From assembly GCF_024448505.1 (NCBI RefSeq), contig NZ_JAMOHV010000008.1:124001-188000 (forward strand): a stretch of DNA of 64,000 nucleotides, written 5' to 3'. The position numbers and the translations under genes are program-made. Below the pieces are notes generated by a model. The model was not told where the DNA came from, did no database searches, and was given only the letters and a program-made list of their open reading frames with translations. This document shows positions 8,617-16,904 of this stretch, piece by piece. Within the stretch, counting starts at the first letter, position 1, and each line of letters starts with the position of its first letter. This DNA is from Stutzerimonas degradans (GTDB taxonomy: Bacteria; Pseudomonadota; Gammaproteobacteria; Pseudomonadales; Pseudomonadaceae).

Positions 8617-9975
8617 TCAGATCGACGCAGGCGTGCGCATGGTGACGAACTCTTCCGCCGCCGTGGGATGAATGCCCACGGTTTCGTCGAATACCCGCTT
8701 CGTCGCCCCGGCCTTAAGGGCAACGGCCAGCCCCTGCATGATTTCGCCGGCATCGGGTCCAGCCATGTGGCAACCCAGCACGCGATCGGTTTCGGCATCG
8801 ACCACCAGCTTCATCAGGCTGCGTTCCAGGCTGTCGGTCATGGTCAGTTTCATCGGGCGGAAGCGGCTCTCGAAGACGGTGACCTTGCGGCCCTGCTTGC
8901 GCGCCTCCTCCTCGGTCAGGCCGACGGTTGCCATGTTCGGCAGGCTGAACACCGCTGTCGGAATGCAGTTGTAGTCCACCGGACGATAATCTTCCGGCTT
9001 GAACAAGCGACGCGCCACCGCCATGCCTTCGGCGAGCGCGACCGGCGTCAGCTGCACGCGGCCAATGACGTCGCCAATGGCAAGAATCGATGGAATCGAA
9101 GTGCGAAACTCGTCGTCGACGGCGATGAAGCCACGCTCGTCCAGCGCCACCTCGAGCGTGTCGAGCCCCAGTCCGTCGAGCATCGGCCGGCGGCCGGTCG
9201 CGTAGAAGATGCAGTCCGCTTCCAGCGTCCGACCGTCCTTGAGCGTCGCCAGCAGACTGCCGTCCGTTTGCCGGTCGATGCGGGCGATATCCGCATTGAA
9301 CTGCAGATCGACGCCCTTCTTGATCAGTTCGTCCTTCAGATGATCGCGCAGCGAGCCGTCGAAGCCGCGCAGGAACAGTTCGCCGCGATACAGCAGCGAG
9401 GTTTGCGCGCCACAGCCGTGGAAAATCGAGGCGAACTCCACTGCGATGTAGCCGCCACCGACGACCAGCACGCGCCGCGGCAGCGCCTCCAGATAGAACG
9501 CCTCGTTAGAGGTGATGGCGTGTTCGCGTCCGGGAATGTCCGGCACCTGCGGCCAGCCGCCGGTGGCGATCAGGATGTGTTCGGCACTGTAGTGTTTGCC
9601 GTCCACCTCGACGGTGTGCGCGTCGACCAGGCGCGCATGCGCCTGCAGCAGGGTCACGCCGCTGTCGACCAGCAGGTTGCGATAGATGCCGTTGAGGCGC
9701 TGAATCTCGCGGTTCTTGTTGGCGATCAGCGATGTCCAGTCGAAGCTCGCGCCCTCGACGGTCCAGCCGTAGCCCTGTGCCTGGGCGATGTCTTCGGCGT
9801 AGTGCGCACCGTAGACCAGCAGTTTCTTCGGCACGCAGCCGACGTTGACGCAGGTGCCCCCCAGATAGCGGCTCTCGGCCACGGCAACCCGTGCGCCGAA
9901 GCCCGCCGCGAAGCGCGCTGCGCGCACACCGCCGGAACCGGCGCCGATGACGAATAGATCGAAGTCGTAAGCCAT
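8617..9975 (-). CDS. gor: glutathione-disulfide reductase
   Basis: This cytoplasmic flavoenzyme (452 residues) reduces glutathione disulfide with NADPH. An N-terminal FAD-binding GxGxxG motif ([17 protein letters not shown]) is followed by the redox-active pair in [13 protein letters not shown], an NADPH-binding Rossmann motif ([15 protein letters not shown]), and a C-terminal dimer-interface motif with the catalytic His ([14 protein letters not shown]). The length is typical. The ATG giving MAYDFDLF is chosen because the 17 upstream residues in frame lie before the Rossmann strand and are not family-like. Confidence 0.95.
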   Translation of the reverse strand: MAYDFDLFVIGAGSGGVRAARFAAGFGARVAVAESRYLGGTCVNVGCVPKKLLVYGAHYAEDIAQAQGYGWTVEGASFDWTSLIANKNREIQRLNGIYRNLLVDSGVTLLQAHARLVDAHTVEVDGKHYSAEHILIATGGWPQVPDIPGREHAITSNEAFYLEALPRRVLVVGGGYIAVEFASIFHGCGAQTSLLYRGELFLRGFDGSLRDHLKDELIKKGVDLQFNADIARIDRQTDGSLLATLKDGRTLEADCIFYATGRRPMLDGLGLDTLEVALDERGFIAVDDEFRTSIPSILAIGDVIGRVQLTPVALAEGMAVARRLFKPEDYRPVDYNCIPTAVFSLPNMATVGLTEEEARKQGRKVTVFESRFRPMKLTMTDSLERSLMKLVVDAETDRVLGCHMAGPDAGEIMQGLAVALKAGATKRVFDETVGIHPTAAEEFVTMRTPASI

Positions 9976-10047
9976 GAGATGTTGTCTCCTTCTAGAGCGG
10001 GACAGCATACCCCAGCCATCGCGCACCCATCAGCGGAGGAGTGACGC

Positions 10048-10470
10048 ATGCCCCCTACCCTTACCCACATCGCCCTGCATGTGCCGGATCTCGACGCCTG
10101 CATCGATTTCTACTCACGCTTCTGTGGCATGCAGGTATTCCACCAACGCGCGGGCAAGGGCTCGCGCATCGTCTGGATGGCCGAGCCCGGAAAGGAACGT
10201 GAGTTCATCTTCGTGATCATGCCGGGTGGGCACGACCGCGCATTGGCCAGCGACGACTACAGCCATTTCGGCTTTGCCCTGGACAGCCGCGCCGCGGTCG
10301 ATGCGATTGCCGACGAGGCGCGTGCGGCCGGTTGTCTGATCTGGGAGCCGCGCGACGAACCCTATCCGGTCGGCTATTACTGCGGCCTGCGCGATCCTGC
10401 GGGTAATTATGTGGAATTCAGCTACGGCCAGCCGCTCGGCCCCGGCGCGCAGGAACTGCCGACCCCCTGA
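10048..10470 (+). CDS. VOC-superfamily protein (glyoxalase I-like)
   Basis: This protein of 140 residues has two beta-alpha-beta-beta-beta units. Candidate metal ligands are His in LTHIALHVPD, His in YSHFGFALDS and Glu in AGNYVEFSYG. The pattern is consistent with lactoylglutathione lyase or a close relative in the vicinal oxygen chelate superfamily. It sits next to glutathione reductase, which suits glutathione-dependent methylglyoxal detoxification, but fosfomycin-resistance-type or dioxygenase-like members share the fold. Confidence 0.8.
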   Translation: MPPTLTHIALHVPDLDACIDFYSRFCGMQVFHQRAGKGSRIVWMAEPGKEREFIFVIMPGGHDRALASDDYSHFGFALDSRAAVDAIADEARAAGCLIWEPRDEPYPVGYYCGLRDPAGNYVEFSYGQPLGPGAQELPTP

Positions 10471-10474
10471 AACG

Positions 10475-10502
10475 AAATGGGCCACCCGAGGGTGGCCCAT
10501 TT
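10475..10502. terminator. bidirectional terminator between VOC gene and galU
   Basis: A perfect 13-bp inverted repeat (AAATGGGCCACCC and its complement) with a 2-nt centre is flanked by A and T runs on both sides. It lies between two convergent genes and can serve both. Confidence 0.85.
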
Positions 10503-10524
10503 CATCCAGCACTGCGTTCTGTGA

Positions 10525-11364
10525 TCAGTACGCCTTGCCGGTCAGGTAGAAGTGTTCGTAGCAGAAGTTGGTCGCCGCGATATAACCCTCGGCGCTACCG
10601 CAATCGAAACGCTGGCCCTTGAATTTGTAGGCCAGCACGCAGCCGTCCTGCGCCTGCTTCATCAGCGCGTCGGTGATCTGGATCTCGCCGCCCTTGCCCG
10701 GCTCGGTCTGCTCGATCAGCTCGAAGATGTCCGGCGTCAGAATATAGCGACCGATGATCGCCAGGTTGGATGGCGCATCTTCGGGCTTGGGCTTCTCGAC
10801 CATGTGGCTGACGCGGAAGATGTCGTCGCGGATCATTTCGCCGGCGATCACACCGTACTTGCTGGTTTCTTCCGGCGGCACTTCCTGGATCGCCACGATC
10901 GAGCAACGGAACTGGTTGTACAGCTTGACCATCTGCGCCAGGACCGGATCGCCATCGAGGTTGATGCACAGGTCGTCTGCCAGCACCACGGCGAACGGCT
11001 CGTCACCGATCAGCGGACGGCCGCTGAGGATCGCGTGGCCGAGGCCTTTCATTTCGATCTGGCGGGTGTAGGAGAACGTGCACTCGTCGATCAGGCGGCG
11101 GATGCCGACCAGATACTTCTCCTTGTCGGTGTTGCGAATCTGGTGCTCGAGCTCATAGCTGATATCGAAGTGGTCTTCCAGCGAGCGCTTGCCGCGTCCG
11201 GTCACCATCGCGATTTCGGTCAGGCCCGCGGCCAGTGCCTCTTCGACCCCGTATTGGATCAGGGGCTTGTTCACCACCGGCAGCATTTCCTTGGGCATGG
11301 CTTTGGTTGCAGGTAGAAAACGCGTGCCATAGCCGGCAGCGGGAAAAAGGCATTTCTTGATCAT
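10525..11364 (-). CDS. galU: UTP--glucose-1-phosphate uridylyltransferase
   Basis: This cytoplasmic enzyme (279 residues) makes UDP-glucose for polysaccharide and lipopolysaccharide synthesis. The nucleotide-binding signature AAGYGTRFLPATKAMPKEML is at residues 8-27, followed by VVNKPLIQYGVEEA, FAVVLADDLC and the C-terminal FDCGSAEGY. Length and motifs match bacterial GalU. The ATG at 11364 is chosen because the signature must lie at the N-terminus; the open frame upstream is unrelated. Confidence 0.95.
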   Translation of the reverse strand: MIKKCLFPAAGYGTRFLPATKAMPKEMLPVVNKPLIQYGVEEALAAGLTEIAMVTGRGKRSLEDHFDISYELEHQIRNTDKEKYLVGIRRLIDECTFSYTRQIEMKGLGHAILSGRPLIGDEPFAVVLADDLCINLDGDPVLAQMVKLYNQFRCSIVAIQEVPPEETSKYGVIAGEMIRDDIFRVSHMVEKPKPEDAPSNLAIIGRYILTPDIFELIEQTEPGKGGEIQITDALMKQAQDGCVLAYKFKGQRFDCGSAEGYIAATNFCYEHFYLTGKAY

Positions 11365-11922
11365 GTGAGTCCTTGAAATAAAGGTTCCAGTTGATGCACT
11401 GCCTTGATAGATAGCAGCTGCCCTCGCGGGGTTCGCCGGAAGCCCGACGCAGAGGCTACGACCATGCAAATCACAGGGGGTTCGCCGGGCTGCGGCAAAT
11501 CCGGGAGTGCGCCGACCTTGCAACCGCCGGGACTACGAGCAAGCCAACAAACAGTCCCGTTCAGCGGGCGCCACGCTAATGGCTATTGGCCTGTCTGTAA
11601 ATGCTCTACAGCGGTCTCGTGAAACAAAAAATCCTGCCTCGAACGGTGCCCTCAGGCCGCGTTGCAAGCGGCCTGCTGCGGAATCGGCACTTAGCTGATC
11701 CAGATCAGCGAACGCGATGATTTCACTGAAGTTTGTCGTTTGGATGACGCTAACTGTACGTACCGCAAATATCATATTGCCACTATCGTTATTGCCCGGC
11801 GTGCAGTCTGCCTTTTCCCTTTAAAGAACGCGGCTATTAGGCCGATAGCGAGTCTGCAGTCATTTGGCGCCCGCCTTGCCGCTGCCCGGCATGTGCGCGC
11901 AGCAGTAGATCTAAGGACGAAC
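11365..11922. other. 558-bp intergenic region with two dyads
   Basis: No gene could be supported. Two inverted repeats are present: CAGGCCGC/GCGGCCTG at 11653-11675 and the palindrome-like GCTGATC/GATCAGC at 11694-11709. These could be structural or operator sites. The stretch must hold the promoters of divergent galU and the downstream chemoreceptor; no strong sigma-70 match was recognised. Confidence 0.4.
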
Positions 11923-13545
11923 ATGACCAACTCCCCCGCTCCTCGACAACTGTCCGTACAGACCAAGATCAACCTGGCGCTGCTGCTCGTGCTGCTGCTG
12001 ATCATGTCCGCCTCTCTCTACATCGCGGCCAGCGCCGAAAAGAACCTGGTCCTGCACGTGGTCGAACAGCAGACCAAGGATGCCGCCGACTCCTATTTCG
12101 ACAGCATCAACACCATGATGCTGACTGGCACGATGGCCCAGCGCGATGTGCTGCGGCAGAAAATCCTCGCCCGCCCCGGCGTGATCGATGCGCGCATCGT
12201 GCGGGGCGATGCCGTCATCAAGACCTTCGGCGCCGGTTTCGACCATCAGGCGCCGGCCGATGCGCTGGACCGCAGTGCCCTGGCCGGCAAGGCGATCATG
12301 GAGGTCACCAAGCAGGACGGTCGCCGGGTGCTGACCGTGATCAACCCGATCCTGGCGCATGCCGATTATCGCGGCACCAACTGCCTGACTTGTCACCAGG
12401 TGGCCGAGAACACCGTGATGGGCGCCGTGCGCATCAGTTATGACCTCAAGGCGCTGGACGCCGAAGTCGAACGCAACATCTGGCTGCTCGGCGGCATCCA
12501 GCTGCTCCTGCTGCTCGCCGGCGTTGGCGTGATGATCTACACCGTGCGCCGCGTGATCATCAGCCGCATCCATGCCATGCGCCACACGATGGAAGCGATG
12601 ACCCGCGACGAAGACCTGAGCCGCAGCGTGTCGATCGGCGCGCAGGACGAGATCGGCGCGATGGGCAACGCGTTCAACCGCATGATCGAGAAATTCCGCC
12701 ACAGCCTCGAAGCCGTGGCCGGCGTGACGCGCCAGCTGGGTGACGTCTCCGACCGGGTATCCCATGTCGCGGAGAAAACCCTCGGCGCGGTCATGGAGCA
12801 GCGCAGCGAGACCGACATGGTCGCCTCGGCGATGAATGAAATGAGCGCCACCGTGCAGGAAGTCGCGCGCAACGCCAACCAGACCGCCACCGCCTCCAAC
12901 GATGCCGACCGCGAGTCCAAGTCCGGCGTGCATGTGGCCGGTGAAGCGCTGGACGGCATCGACAGCCTCATTCAGGACATCGAAAAAGCGGCCGTCGTCG
13001 TCCGCCAGCTGGAAGCGGACAGCGCCAGCATCGACACGGTGGTAGGGGTCATCAACGGCATCGCCGAGCAGACCAACCTGCTGGCCCTGAACGCGGCCAT
13101 CGAGGCTGCGCGGGCCGGCGAGCAGGGCCGCGGCTTCGCCGTGGTCGCCGACGAAGTGCGCACCCTCGCCTCGCGCACGCAGAAGTCCACCGAAGAAATC
13201 CAGCGCATGATCGAGCAGCTGCAACAGGGCGTGGGCAATGCCGTGCAGGCGATGATCGCCGCCCAGTCGCGCGCCCGCTCGGGTTCCGATTGCGTGGCCC
13301 GCGCGGCGCAGAGCCTCGGCGCCATCGCCGACGAAGTCGGCACGATCAACGAGATGAACACCCAGATCGCCACCGCCGCCGAGCAGCAGAGCGCCGTCGC
13401 CGAAGAGATCAACCGCAACATCACCAACATCAGCCGGATCGCCGACACCACTTCGGCCGATGCCACCCAGACCTCGCAGATCAGCGAGGAACTGGTGCGT
13501 CTGGCCGCCGAGCTGAACCGTCTGGTCGGCCAGTTCAAGCTCTGA
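11923..13545 (+). CDS. methyl-accepting chemotaxis protein with periplasmic CxxCH haem motif
   Basis: This is a transmembrane chemoreceptor of 540 residues. TM1 is at about 16-37, followed by a periplasmic sensor domain to about residue 185, TM2 at about 186-208, HAMP at about 209-262 and a long cytoplasmic coiled coil. The conserved signalling tip contains [20 protein letters not shown] and [15 protein letters not shown]. The sensor domain contains CLTCH at residues 154-158, a covalent c-type haem attachment motif, in a context ([14 protein letters not shown]) like the single-haem Tll0287/DUF3365-type sensors. It may therefore detect redox state, oxygen or nitric oxide. A good ribosome-binding site (AAGGA) lies 6 bp before the chosen ATG. 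Confidence 0.9.
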   Translation: MTNSPAPRQLSVQTKINLALLLVLLLIMSASLYIAASAEKNLVLHVVEQQTKDAADSYFDSINTMMLTGTMAQRDVLRQKILARPGVIDARIVRGDAVIKTFGAGFDHQAPADALDRSALAGKAIMEVTKQDGRRVLTVINPILAHADYRGTNCLTCHQVAENTVMGAVRISYDLKALDAEVERNIWLLGGIQLLLLLAGVGVMIYTVRRVIISRIHAMRHTMEAMTRDEDLSRSVSIGAQDEIGAMGNAFNRMIEKFRHSLEAVAGVTRQLGDVSDRVSHVAEKTLGAVMEQRSETDMVASAMNEMSATVQEVARNANQTATASNDADRESKSGVHVAGEALDGIDSLIQDIEKAAVVVRQLEADSASIDTVVGVINGIAEQTNLLALNAAIEAARAGEQGRGFAVVADEVRTLASRTQKSTEEIQRMIEQLQQGVGNAVQAMIAAQSRARSGSDCVARAAQSLGAIADEVGTINEMNTQIATAAEQQSAVAEEINRNITNISRIADTTSADATQTSQISEELVRLAAELNRLVGQFKL

Positions 13546-13552
13546 ACGCCGA

Positions 13553-13575
13553 GCGCGGGGCACCCTGCCCCGCGC
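13553..13575 (+). terminator. stem-loop after the chemoreceptor gene
   Basis: A 10-bp GC-rich stem (GCGCGGGGCA with its complement) closes a 3-nt loop 7 bp past the stop codon. No T-run follows, so it may be a weak or Rho-aided terminator. Confidence 0.45.
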
Positions 13576-13738
13576 CGTTACTGCAGCGGGAGCGTCGACC
13601 CGGCGTTCGCCGCCGTACTTCTTGATCGGAAACAGTCGGCTCGCGTGCGCGAATCGGCGATAATCCGCGCCAGCCTCTCGGCCGGACCGGCGTATGCCGC
13701 GGCCTTCCCCTCTTTCAACCCGCAAGGTGAAACCGAAC

Positions 13739-15127
13739 ATGGACCAAACGCCGAGCTTCAACCGCGCCCTGGTCGAGAAATATGACCGCCCGGGTCCGCG
13801 CTACACCTCGTATCCCACCGCGCCGCAGTTTCACCAGGCCTTCGCCGCCGACGATTACCGCAACGCCGCGCGCGCCAGCAACGAGGCGCCGACGCCCAAG
13901 CCGCTGTCGGTGTACATCCACATCCCGTTCTGCAAAAGCCTCTGCTACTACTGCGCCTGCAACAAGATCATCACCCACAAGACCGAGCGCGCCGTCGAGT
14001 ATCTCGAATACCTCAAGCGCGAGATCGCCATGCAGGCCGCGCTGTTCGATCGCTCGCGCAAGCTGACCCAGCTGCACCTGGGCGGCGGTACGCCGACCTA
14101 TTTCACCAGCGAGCAACTGGCCGATCTGATGGCGACGCTGCACCAGGCGTTCAACATGGACGACAGCGACGATCACGAGTTTTCGCTGGAAGTCGACCCG
14201 CGCACCGTCACCCCGGAGCAGATCCACACGCTGCGCAAACTCGGCTTCAACCGCCTGAGCTTCGGCGTGCAGGACTTCGATGCCAACGTGCAGGCCGCGG
14301 TCAACCGCATCCAGACCGAGGAACAGACCCGCGAGTTGGTGCAGGCCGCGCGCGACGCGCGATTCAAATCGGTCAGCGTCGATCTGATCTACGGCCTGCC
14401 GCTGCAGACCGTGGAAAGTTTCAACACCACGCTGAACAAGATCATCGACATCCGTCCGGATCGCATCGCCGCTTACAGCTATGCGCACCTGCCGGACCTG
14501 GTACGCGCACAGAAACTGATCCGCCCGGAAGACATGCCGCCGCCCGAGCGCAAGCTGGAGTTGCTGGAGCTGACCATCCAGCGCCTGACCGCCGCCGGTT
14601 ACGTCTACATCGGCATGGACCACTTCTCGCTGCCGGATGACGAACTGACCCTCGCGCGCGCTAATGGCACGCTGCAGCGCAACTTCCAGGGCTATTCGAC
14701 CCACGCCGACTGCGACCTGATTGGTCTCGGCATCTCCTCGATCGGCAAGGTCGGCGACAGCTACAGCCAGAACGTCAAGGAGCTGTCGCAGTACTACGCG
14801 CGCCTCAACGAAGGCATCCTGCCGGTGCAGCGCGGCTATCAGCTCAGCGCCGACGATCGTCTGCGCCGCGACGTGATCATTTCGCTGATGTGCCACGGTC
14901 GCATCGATTACCCGGCGATCGAGCGCAAGCACGGCATCAACTTCCGCGAGTACTTCGCCGATTCGCTGGCCCAGCTGGCCGAGCATGTCGCCGATGGTCT
15001 GGTGGAGCTGCGTGACGACGCACTGATCCTGCTGCCGCAAGGGCAGCTGATGATGCGCAACGTCGCCATGGCCTTCGACGCCTACCTCGGCGGCGAGCAG
15101 CGCGGACGTTTCTCCCGCACCGTCTGA
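13739..15127 (+). CDS. hemN: oxygen-independent coproporphyrinogen III oxidase
   Basis: This radical SAM enzyme (462 residues) decarboxylates coproporphyrinogen III to protoporphyrinogen IX in anaerobic haem synthesis. The 4Fe-4S/SAM cluster motif is seen in HIPFCKSLCYYCACNK (CxxxCxxC plus the extra Cys typical of HemN). It is followed by LHLGGGTPTYF and a C-terminal HemN domain. The N-terminal substrate-binding stretch KYDRPGPRYTSYPTA is characteristic of true HemN rather than HemW. The start is set by that region and by a ribosome-binding site (AAGGTGA) 9 bp upstream. It follows the haem-motif chemoreceptor, a suggestive pairing. Confidence 0.95.
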   Translation: MDQTPSFNRALVEKYDRPGPRYTSYPTAPQFHQAFAADDYRNAARASNEAPTPKPLSVYIHIPFCKSLCYYCACNKIITHKTERAVEYLEYLKREIAMQAALFDRSRKLTQLHLGGGTPTYFTSEQLADLMATLHQAFNMDDSDDHEFSLEVDPRTVTPEQIHTLRKLGFNRLSFGVQDFDANVQAAVNRIQTEEQTRELVQAARDARFKSVSVDLIYGLPLQTVESFNTTLNKIIDIRPDRIAAYSYAHLPDLVRAQKLIRPEDMPPPERKLELLELTIQRLTAAGYVYIGMDHFSLPDDELTLARANGTLQRNFQGYSTHADCDLIGLGISSIGKVGDSYSQNVKELSQYYARLNEGILPVQRGYQLSADDRLRRDVIISLMCHGRIDYPAIERKHGINFREYFADSLAQLAEHVADGLVELRDDALILLPQGQLMMRNVAMAFDAYLGGEQRGRFSRTV

Positions 15128-15139
15128 GCCCATCCACGG

Positions 15140-15165
15140 AGCGGGCTTTTGCCCGCTTCGTCTTT
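15140..15165 (+). terminator. intrinsic terminator after hemN
   Basis: The stem AGCGGGC/GCCCGCT encloses a TTTT loop and is followed by TCGTCTTT. It begins 12 bp past the hemN stop codon. Confidence 0.7.
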
Positions 15166-15260
15166 CCGCCGATCGTTCCGGCGTTGCCAAAACACGTCAT
15201 AACTGGATAAATAGCCAGTCTTAAGCCGGGCGCTTCTCGCCCCGTGTGAGCAGACGTGCG

Positions 15261-16904
15261 ATGCGCCAGCCTCTGGAAAACCCCTTCTATTACCTCGACA
15301 ACTTCGAGCGCGTGCTTGCCTGGGTCGGTCAGCACCATGGCGATCTGTTGGACGAGGACGAGCGCGCCTTTCTGGACGCGTTCCCTCAGTTGCCGCGGCC
15401 TTCGCGTGCACTGCTGGTGCGCATGGTGATGCGCAAGGGTGAGCTGTTTCGCGCGAGCAAGCTGCGCTACGCCGAGATCGGCTGCGTCGTGCAGGCGAGC
15501 GAACCGCTGATCGCGCGCGGCTGGGTCGACCCGGAGCCGGCGTTGGGTCTAGAGCAGCTGTTTGCATTGCTCAAGAAGGATGAACTGTTACAGGTCTTCG
15601 ATTCAGCCGCCGCCGGGCTGCGCAAAACTGAGCTGCTGGAGTGTCTGCGCGCCAGCCACGCCATCGCGCAGACGCTGCACCAATGGCACCCGGCGCTGGG
15701 TGACCGGATATTTGCCTTGCGCATCAGCGCATTCAGCGAACGCCTGCGGTTGATGTTTTTCGGCAACGCCCATCAGGATTGGTCGGAATTCGTCCTGGCC
15801 GATCTCAGCATCCATCGCTACGAGCAGGTGCCCTTCTCCCCCGCCTCACGGGCCTTCGCCAGTCGCGCGGAGGTGGATGCCTACCTGCACCTGCAGCGCT
15901 GCCGCGAACGCTTCGATGCCGGCGAGTCGCTGGCGGAGCTGCTCGCCGATGTCCCCGCGCAGGCCTTCGCCAATCCCTGGCTGGAGAGCCGACGCGGTAA
16001 ATTGCTGCTGCGCATCGGTCAGCAGCTCGAACGCCAGGGCGAGTTCGGGCACGCGCTGCGTGTGCATGCGGGCAACAGCTATCCCGGCGCGCGCGAGCGG
16101 GCCATTCGTGTGCTCGAACGGTGCGGGCAGCCTGAGGCCGCGCTGACGCTGGCATTGCAAGCCGCCGCCGCACCGGAATCCGAGCACGAAGCCCAGCAAC
16201 TGACGCGCATCCTGCCGCGCCTGCAGCGCAGTCTCGGTTTGCAGTCTGCAGCGCGACGGTATTCGGCGACGGTGGAGCGCATCGACTTGCTCCTGCCGCG
16301 TCCGGCAAGTGCAGTCCGCGTGGAACAGGCCGTGCGTGTCCACCTGAGCACGGCCGACGCGCCCGTGCATTATGTGGAAAACACCCTGCTCGGTTCGCTG
16401 TTCGGCCTGCTGTGCTGGGACGCGCTGTTCGCACCGCTACCGGGCGCGTTCTTTCATCCATTCCACTGGGCGCCGGCGGACCTCGACCGCCCTGATTTCC
16501 ATCAGCGTCGCGCCGAGCTTTTCGCCGGCTGCCTCGCTCACCTGGATGGCGACGGCTATCGCGAGTGCATCCGACGCACCTTTAGCGCGAAGTACGGCGT
16601 CCACAACGCCTTCGTCAGTTGGGGCATGCTCGACGAGGCGCTGCTACAGCAGGCGCTGGACTGCCTGCCGGCAGCGCATCTCAAGCTGATCTTCCAGCGC
16701 ATGCTCGCCGACATCGGCAGCAATCGCAGCGGCCTGCCGGACCTGATCCAGTTCTGGCCGGCCGAGCGGCGCTACCGGATGATCGAAGTCAAAGGCCCCG
16801 GCGACCGCCTGCAGGACAACCAGCTGCGCTGGCTGGCCTTCGCCGATGAGCACGGCCTGCCGGTCAGCGTGTGCTACGTGCAGTGGGCAGAAAGCGCAGC
16901 GTGA
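15261..16904 (+). CDS. FAN1-type VRR-NUC structure-specific nuclease
   Basis: This protein of 547 residues matches bacterial FAN1 proteins in length and order: an N-terminal helical/SAP-like region, a middle TPR-like helical domain, and a C-terminal VRR-NUC nuclease. The catalytic core is visible as SGLPDLIQFW (metal-binding Asp) and MIEVKGPGDRLQDNQLRW (ExK plus the Gln helix). FAN1 enzymes cut 5' flaps and DNA near interstrand crosslinks. The ATG is preferred over a GTG 15 bp upstream. The last 4 bp overlap the GTG start of the following helicase gene, so translation is coupled and the two probably act together. Confidence 0.88.
   Translation: MRQPLENPFYYLDNFERVLAWVGQHHGDLLDEDERAFLDAFPQLPRPSRALLVRMVMRKGELFRASKLRYAEIGCVVQASEPLIARGWVDPEPALGLEQLFALLKKDELLQVFDSAAAGLRKTELLECLRASHAIAQTLHQWHPALGDRIFALRISAFSERLRLMFFGNAHQDWSEFVLADLSIHRYEQVPFSPASRAFASRAEVDAYLHLQRCRERFDAGESLAELLADVPAQAFANPWLESRRGKLLLRIGQQLERQGEFGHALRVHAGNSYPGARERAIRVLERCGQPEAALTLALQAAAAPESEHEAQQLTRILPRLQRSLGLQSAARRYSATVERIDLLLPRPASAVRVEQAVRVHLSTADAPVHYVENTLLGSLFGLLCWDALFAPLPGAFFHPFHWAPADLDRPDFHQRRAELFAGCLAHLDGDGYRECIRRTFSAKYGVHNAFVSWGMLDEALLQQALDCLPAAHLKLIFQRMLADIGSNRSGLPDLIQFWPAERRYRMIEVKGPGDRLQDNQLRWLAFADEHGLPVSVCYVQWAESAA

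Noticed and set aside
8467-9957. 496-codon plus-strand open frame
   Set aside because: It lies antisense to glutathione reductase, which has all expected motifs; long antisense frames are a product of GC-rich codon use.
13615-13640. Possible ANR/FNR half-site (TTGATCGG) upstream of hemN
   Set aside because: hemN is often ANR-controlled, but the second half-site (ATCAA) is absent at the required spacing.
11911-13761. 616-codon minus-strand open frame
   Set aside because: It is fully antisense to the chemoreceptor gene and composed of low-complexity His/Gly/Asp sequence typical of shadow frames.
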